Assembly (NCBI GenBank): GCA_031769625.1
Contig: JAUIMM010000115.1
Span: 16,570,501-16,634,500, forward strand
Length of the DNA: 64,000 bases
DNA from: Taudactylus pleione
Taxonomy: Eukaryota > Chordata > Amphibia > Anura > Myobatrachidae
Direction of reading: 5' to 3'
The notes under the pieces are model-generated. The model had not been told where the DNA came from. It saw only the letters and a list, made by a program, of their open reading frames with translations, and ran no database searches. Below are positions 11,601 through 19,820 of this stretch, one piece after another (position 1 is the stretch's first letter; each line of letters starts with the position of its first letter). The position numbers and the translations under genes were made by a program.

Positions 11601-14600
11601 CGAAATATAAGCCAATAAATATAAATATAGGCCTTTTATGTCTTTTGGCTAATCTCACTGTTTGTGTTCTCTTTATTTGTAGGACATGGTGATTATTTTT
11701 GCAGTGGTAATGACTTGAATAATTTCACAAACATTCCAGCAGAAGGCAAAGAGAAGATGGCTAATGATTCTGCAGTAATTTTACAGTGTGTGACTCATTT
11801 GCAAATTTATTATATTCTCTTGGTGCATATACTAGAAACCCCAGTGCGATAACAACATGTTTGATTCATTTCAAATGGCTTTGTTTGAAAATAATATATG
11901 TAGTTAACTATGTAATTTAAATAGCAAAGGGTCAGCAAGAGTACATCTTACACTACTGTAGATTGTGCCAGAAACCTCATGCACACCACAATGAAGGCCT
12001 GACGTGCTGCGATCTTCAGCCCTTTCCAGCTTTATTCTCCCAGTCTGACTCATATTTTAATAAAGCAGACCTGAGGTTGCAGGTAAAGCTTTAAGTACAT
12101 CATGTTCGTCCAGCCTCTATTACATAATCACACAAGCAGGATATCTGAGTAATATCAATGGAGGAAGGGACTAGAGTCTAGTCCAGTCAGCACCTCCTGA
12201 TCTCCCTCCTTTCATCACAAGAAAGACCCCAATTCCTGAATCATGACTGACAGGATAAGTCGACATTTTGGACAGTGTGTTATTAAATTAGTGGTAGGTA
12301 TCATTTAGTAGTATTTATTGGTAGTGGGTGCACACTGATGCTCCCAGTGAGGGGTGAGTTGAATGGGATGGTTGTGGGGCATTTTGTGACAATTTTTTAT
12401 TTTTCTTTAAGTGTACTATTATCATCATTTATTTATAAAGCACTACAATTATGTAGCGTTGTACATTGAGGGGCTCTTGACTCAAATTACATGAAATTAC
12501 TTAAAACAGAAAGTGAAAACGGGTCATCCAAATTAACTTAAAATCGCAGAGGTTTGTGAAACATTTCATAGATACAGTAGCAGAAAACAATTTTAGCTGC
12601 TGGTGGGTAATTGTATGTGGCTTGTCAGGAATTTCACTGGAAGTTTGTGTGTGGGAATTAGAAGTGCCACAGTTAAAGATGAAGCAGAAATTAGGTTTAT
12701 TACACACACAGGTATAAAGTAGTTAATGCAGATGATTAAGGTTTCAGAGCACTGGATACAAATCATGCAGGATATTAGCAGAAAAAGCATTCACAAATAA
12801 TGCAGGAGATGGAGAAGAAATGCAAAAGTCCTTGCTGCACTTGGATACTGTAAATAAATGCAAGTTTCTTGCTGAATGCAGATAGTTGAAATAAAGTCCT
12901 TGCTGGTTGGGTATTAATGGCTGGCGGCTGAATGGCCGCCATTTCAAAACCCGACACCGGTAGGTCCAGAATCCCGACGGGTGGTAAGTACCCTAATCCT
13001 AACCTCTCCCTTGGTGGTGCCTAATCCTAACCTCTCCCTTGGTGGTGCCTAATCCTAACCTCCCCCTAGGTGGTGCCTAACCCTTCCTTCCCGCACCCTA
13101 AACCTAACGCTCCCTGGGGAGTGCCTAACCCTAACCTCCCCCTGTGGTGCCTAACCCCCCCCCCCCCCAGAAGCCTAACCGTCCTGGGGGTTGTCTAACC
13201 CTAATCTCCCTCTGGAGGTCCCTAAACCTAACCCCCCATCCCCAAGCTAACTGTAATACTTACCTTTGGGATGCCGATGGCGGTATCCTGATGTCTTTGG
13301 GATAGCTGTGTCTGCATTATGCTGGGCGTCGGGATTCCGGCGTTGGTATATCGACGCCTGGGATCCCGTCCACCAGCATATTTAACGTATCCCATCCTTG
13401 CTATACACGGAGTCTTAACAATCCAAAAAGTCCAGGCAGTAAGCAGACACTGATATAGAATGCAAGTTCTAGTAGCACAGGAAATTATAATAAATGCTGG
13501 GTGAAATAAATGCAGCGGAAAACCCAAAAACTATTTGCAGTATGCTACATGTGTGATATAGCTAGGTATAGTCCAGGCAACCAGAACAGACTTGCGTGTA
13601 CGGTACTACAGTAGGCAGGATATGAAGCAGACTGGTTCCTAGTACTGGATGCAGGTAACAGGTTAATAAGTGGTGGAAATACACTGCATAATTGAATTCT
13701 GAAACTTACAGGCAGAAGATAATTAGCAGAATATAGTACAGTGCATCTGGAAAGTATTCACAGCGCTTAATTTTTTCCACATTTTGTTATGTTACAGGCT
13801 TATTCCAAAATGGAATGAGATTTTTGCAAATTTTATAAAAAATAAGTATTCACAGCCTTTGCCATGAAGCTCAAAATTGAGCTTAGGTTCATCCTGTTTT
13901 CACTGATCATCCTTTGAGATGTTCATACAGCTTAATTGGAGTCTACCTGTGGTAAATTCAGTTGATTGGTCATGATTTTGAAAGGCATACACCTGTCTAT
14001 TTACGGTCCCACACTTGACAGTGCATGTCAGAACACAAACCAAGCATGAAGTCCAAGGAATTGTCTGTAGACCTCCGAGACAGGATTGCCTCAAGGCACA
14101 AATCTGGGAAAGGGTATAGAAAAATATCTGCTACTTTGAAGGTGCCAATGAGCACAGTGGCCTCCATCATCCGTAAATGGAAGAAGTTCGGAACCACCAG
14201 GACTCTTCCTACAGTTGGCCGGCCGTCTAAACTGAGCAATCGTGGGAGAAGGGCCCTATACATGGAGGTGACCAAGAACCCGATGGTCACTCTGTCAGAG
14301 CTACAGCATTTCTCTGTGGAGAGAGGAGAACCTTCCAGAAGGACAACCATCTCTGCAGCAATCCACCAATCAGGCCTGTATGGTAGAGTGGCCAGACGGA
14401 AGCACATGGCAGCATATCTGGAGTTTGCCAAAATGCACCTGAAGGACTCTCAGACCATGAGAAACAAAAGATTGAACTCTTTGGCATGAATGCCAGGCGT
14501 TATGTTTGGAGGAAACCAGGCACCATTCATCACCAGGCCGATACCATCCCTACAGTGAAGCATGGTGGTGACAGCATCATGCTGTGGGGATGTTTTTCAG

Positions 14601-17600
14601 CGGCAGGAACTGGGAGACTAGTCAGGATAGAGGGAAATATGAATGCAGCAATGCACAGAGTTATCCTGGATGAAAGCCTGCTCCAGAGCGCTCTTGACCT
14701 TAGACTGGGGCGACTGTTCATATTTCAGCAGGACAATGACCCTAATCACACAGCCAAGATATCAAAGAAGTGGCTTCAGGACAACTCTGTGAATGTTCTT
14801 GAGTGGCTCAGCCAGAGCCCAGACTTGAATCCGATTGAACATCTCTGGAGAGATCTGAATATGGATGTGCACCGACGCTTGCCATCCAACCTGATGGAGC
14901 TTGAGGGGTGCTGCAAAGAGGAATGGGCGAAACTGCCCAAAGATATGTGTGCCAAGCTTGTGGCATTCTATTCAAAAAAGACTTGAATTGCTGCCAAAGA
15001 TGCATCAACAAAGTATTGAGCAAAGGCTGTGAATATTTTTTACACATTGTCAGTATGGGGTATTGTGTGTAGAATTTTGAGGACAACAATTACAGTCTTA
15101 TTCCAAAATGGAATAAATTAACACCAAATGTGGAAAAAGTGAATTGCTGTGAATACTTTCAGGATGCGCTGTAAATGCAGAAAATTACACAAGTCCTGGA
15201 TAGCTGATGAAAGCAGTAATAAACAAGTCCTGGATGCAATGATTAGGATACAGGAGATGTAAGGCATAATGACCCAGATAACTAACTCAAGGAAGGCACA
15301 AAGCAAAAAGGGTATCAGGGAGCCAAGATCTAGAATAGGGGTGGGCAATAAGCAGCCCCCCTGATGTTGTAGAACTACACATCCCAGCATGCCCTCCAAC
15401 CGTTTTGCTATTTGGCCATGCTAAAACTGCTGCAAGGCATGTTGGTATTTGTAGTTCAACAAACTTCTGGAGGGACGCTTATTGCCCACCCCTGATCTAG
15501 AACCTACAGACAGACACCGAATATACTTGCAGGAACAACTGGAAATGTGACCTAGAGAGCAGTCACAGGACTTGACTTGATGATCTGGCAAGGAGGGCTC
15601 TGAGGAGTTAGATTAATTAGGCAATCATCCCAGGAAATCACAAGGATAGAGTCTCAGATGTGCTTAAAACCTCTGCAAGGAGATCAACACCACAGGTAGA
15701 GCACGGGAACTGCACAGGATCGTGACAAGGCAGCAGCATTATCAGAAACCAGTAACAATAATTGTGTATTTTTTTTACTTATTAATGAGATTAAGCTTTT
15801 GAAGGTTACAGGACCACAGATGCACCCCTTAAAGTATTGGTTGCCAATCACTGGTATCCAAAATATTATACCAGCAATTAGCCTGTGACAAAGCCTATCA
15901 CACATTTCAAGTATGTCTTATTATGAAAATATGAAGGTCTGTGGAAGACTGAAGCAGCAGTTCCCAAACATCGTCCTCAAGGCACCCCAACAGTTCAAGT
16001 TTTAGAGATATCCATGCTTGAGCACAGGTAGTTAAATCAAATTGATTGAGGTACTAATTAAGTACCTGTGGTCAAACATGGATATCCTTAAACCTGGACT
16101 GTTAGGGTGCCTTGAGGACCAAGTGTGGAAACCTGCTGTAAAGTATGTACACAAATACATCATTATATTTTAGAACGTGTACTCACTTGAGGCATTTTGT
16201 ATGAAGTCAGAAATGTTGTATCTGTGCACCAGTCATGCACTAGGTTTGACTGGGTTATGCAGACCAAGCTACAAAAACATGATGTATAACCCCATTCATT
16301 CTCCCCTTTGTAAAAATGTCATATGACTTCACTTCTCTATGTGACTTTGTTATGTACAGTACTGTATATCACTAGAATGAGAGCAGCTGGTTTTGTGTAT
16401 GGGAGCAGTCAGGCAGGTGTGCTCATATGAAATTAGCCAACCCAATGAGCAGGGTAATAGAATGTATAATGTTTTGACAAAATAAGGAATGTTTTTGTGA
16501 CAAAGTTGGGTAAATAGGGGATTAGAAGGGGGATGAAAAAATATTTAAGAATTAGCTATTTAAGACAGGATTAAATGAGATAACTGGGTAGAAACAGGAA
16601 AATGTGGTCATATTATTTATGAGGGAAGTGAGAATAGTGATATTGCTCAATATGTAAATAAATGTTTAATCTTTTACATTTTCATTTTTTCCTACCAGGG
16701 CATTTGTCAATAAATTCATTGATTTTCCTAAGCCTCTCATTGCTGTTGTAAATGGACCTGCAGTTGGTATCTCAGTGACTATATTGGGGTTGTTTGACCT
16801 TGTCTATGCTACGGACAGAGTAAGTTTACTGGTCCTTTATGAACTAATAGACGCAGTGGTAATCATATTTAAAATAAAGAACAGTACTAATATATTATAT
16901 TTATTTATGATCTGTTCCCCACTATTAAGAAATGTACTTTCCCCAAATAAATACTAGAACCCAAAGAGGACTGTGATTAATGGACCATAGAAAAATATAA
17001 TTTTTATTCCGTAATTGCAAGACATCAATAACTTGTAGTTTTTTTATTATTTATTTATTTTATATTTAATGTTGTGGCTGGTATATTCCTATGTTTCTAC
17101 TATTTCTCAATAAACCAAACAATTACTGTATATTATTATTTCAATTAATAATCTGATTTAGGTAAGATAAAATACAATTTTAATTAAATGGTAGCAGGTA
17201 CCCATAACAAAAATAGAGGTAATAAGTTATTAAATATTAAATATAGTATCAGCATGTAGGTATTAATGTAAGTGAATGGTGAATATTAATAAATATAAAA
17301 TGCATTAAAACATGAATACATAATGCATGAATCAGTTCATAGGTAATGACAATAGGAATAAAGTGAAGTGTGTATTTGTTCTTAAGAAATGGTAATATAA
17401 TAAATTGCTGGCACACTTTTTAAAAGACAGATGTGACTGCAACAGCCTTGTTCTGTTTTTCAGTTTTGCTAAATGTTCTTACATCTATCAAGCAAAACAA
17501 ATGAAAAAATGTGTTGATTTATTGGGTGGGTAATGGGTTAATTCTAAACTTTGTGTGTCCGTTTTTTGTTTGTTAATGTGAAGGAAAGACTTGATTTTTA

Positions 17601-19767
17601 ACTGCATTTTGTTTTTTGCTTAAAAAAATTCTGAATTTGAAAATTTTTATTGCCAGAAAAATTTAATGAAATTGTGTCTGGCATTATGAGTGCAGATCTT
17701 GCTTTGTCTTCATTCCATTAACCAATAGCTCATTTGTATCTACGTACATTGCAGGTGTTTTTTGCCTTCGATAATACGGCTCTCGCTTTTTTGATAAAAT
17801 ACATGCACACTACAAGTATGACCCTGTGTCTCTCTTTTTGCAGGCAACCTTCCACACTCCTTTCAGCCAGCTAGGGCAAAGTCCAGAGGGTTGTTCTTCA
17901 TACACTTTCCCTCGTATTATGGGTGTAAGCAAAGTAAGTCATGATGTATAATGAAGTCTGCACTCTCTGGATATAGAAAGAAATGCATCTGATCTTCTGT
18001 GCTAGTAAAACATAGTAGGTGGTAAATTTCCTTGCAGATTGGCATTCGGGTATGAGGTTAGTGCATGGGACTTGTTGATGCCAGTTACGTTTTTCCAATT
18101 TTAAAATGTTTTGGCACATTTTACATACATACAGTAATTATCAAAAGTATTCAGACCCATTTGAGCCTCTGCCTTAGTTGTTCCATTTTAGATATGAATT
18201 ACAGTTCTGAAATCTCTGTATAAGTTTCTTAAAATACAAAACGTGAATTTTCAAGAGTATCCATGCAAACCATGATCCTTATGTAAAAACAAGTTTCTCA
18301 ATAAAGTGCCCTTTGAACAGTTCTGCTTTGAAGCAACAAAAGTATAAAATCAAAAGATCAACACTGAGCCATGAAAAAAAAACATTATGTGGGTAATTGT
18401 AGTCATTGTCTGCTGCAGAGTTTGACGTGGGGAAAATCTAACAGTTGTTGCAATGTTGGCCAAATGTACTATAGAAATAATGACCTGCTCTGATAGACCT
18501 GTCTTGTCTGGCATTTTAGTAGCAAACTTTTCAAAGCTGATCCATGTCTTTGTAACAGGCTGCAGAAGTACTTCTATTCAACAAGTTGCTGACTGCACAT
18601 GAAGCCTGTAAGCTTGGACTGGTCACTGAGGTTTTTCCAGACAGCACTTTCCAAAAGGAAGTTTGGGAAAGATTGAAGGCTTATGGTAGCTTACCTAAAA
18701 ATGTAAGTCTGTCATCCCATTGGCTCTATAGTGTCAATAAAGGGTTGATAACTGTGGCGTGTACACAGTGTTCATTAGTCTGAAACTGTACATATAACAT
18801 CCGTATATATAAAGAATTAAAGTTTCTCATAGTATAAGAATAGGGTGATTTAGGGATATTGGGGGCGATTCAATTCAGGATGAGTTGAATAGCGCCAGAA
18901 AGTTGGTCCTGGAGCTATTCAATTCAGCTCACTGTTAGGTCGACTAAATTATTTTTTTCTCGCACCCTCCTCAGGGTGCAAGGAGAAATCTGACTAAAGT
19001 GCCGGCCATGAGGCTGTTTTCCGGCTTAGCGCGGTGCTAACAGTCTCGCAGCCGGAATGCTGGTTCTCGCGACTAAACACTCAGGTTAAGTTGCGAGAAC
19101 CGACCTTCTCCAGGGGCGATTCCATAATTTTTTCTCTGCTATTTTTTTTAAGGCTCCAGACAAAGCAATAAAATTTTTGCTCTGTCTGAGCGCGATAGCT
19201 GCCGGCGCCTGCGTTACAGCTTGCAACCTCAGCAGGGTGTGAGCAAAACTGTGCAAGAAACCCATAATTAGGGTGCCCTAAACAAGATTTTAAACAAGCT
19301 TAGCCATTTTACATGGCTAAACCCAGTCTAATAGGGCGTGAAGAGGGCGATATTTAATGGACGCCCAGAACAATTGAATCGCGAAACTGGGCGCTCATTA
19401 TCGCCGCCCACACAACAATTGAATCGTCCCCTCCGACTTTACTTGTAATAGTTGGACTAAACAGCACGCTGAATTGAACTATTCAACTCGCTCTGAATTG
19501 AATTGCCCCCATACAGAGAAAAACATAGAGGTGAGGAAGGAGCGATTCTAAAACAATCAATAATAATTTACCAACAAGAATGGTCTTGCAATCTTCCAGT
19601 AAGTATACATGAAAACAGTAATTGGGTTTGGAATTATGTTACTGAAGGGCAAATTTTAAAAGTACAATTATGACCTTTGAACAGTAATCTCATTAACAGG
19701 TGACCCAGGGTGACTATATGGCACAAAATTTGAGTGGGTACAACCTACGTGTGTGTGTGTGTATGTG

Positions 19768-19820
<53 letters not shown>

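Noticed and set aside
13000..13240. Possible true telomere or chromosome-end fragment
   Set aside because: Units are degenerate (CCTAATCC, CCTAACCTCCCC), of about 28 bp period, and bounded by MITE-like inverted ends; three similar elements occur in the window.
16775..16957. Separate small ORF
   Set aside because: The first 45 bases are the end of the ECI2 exon in the same frame; the remainder is intron read-through.
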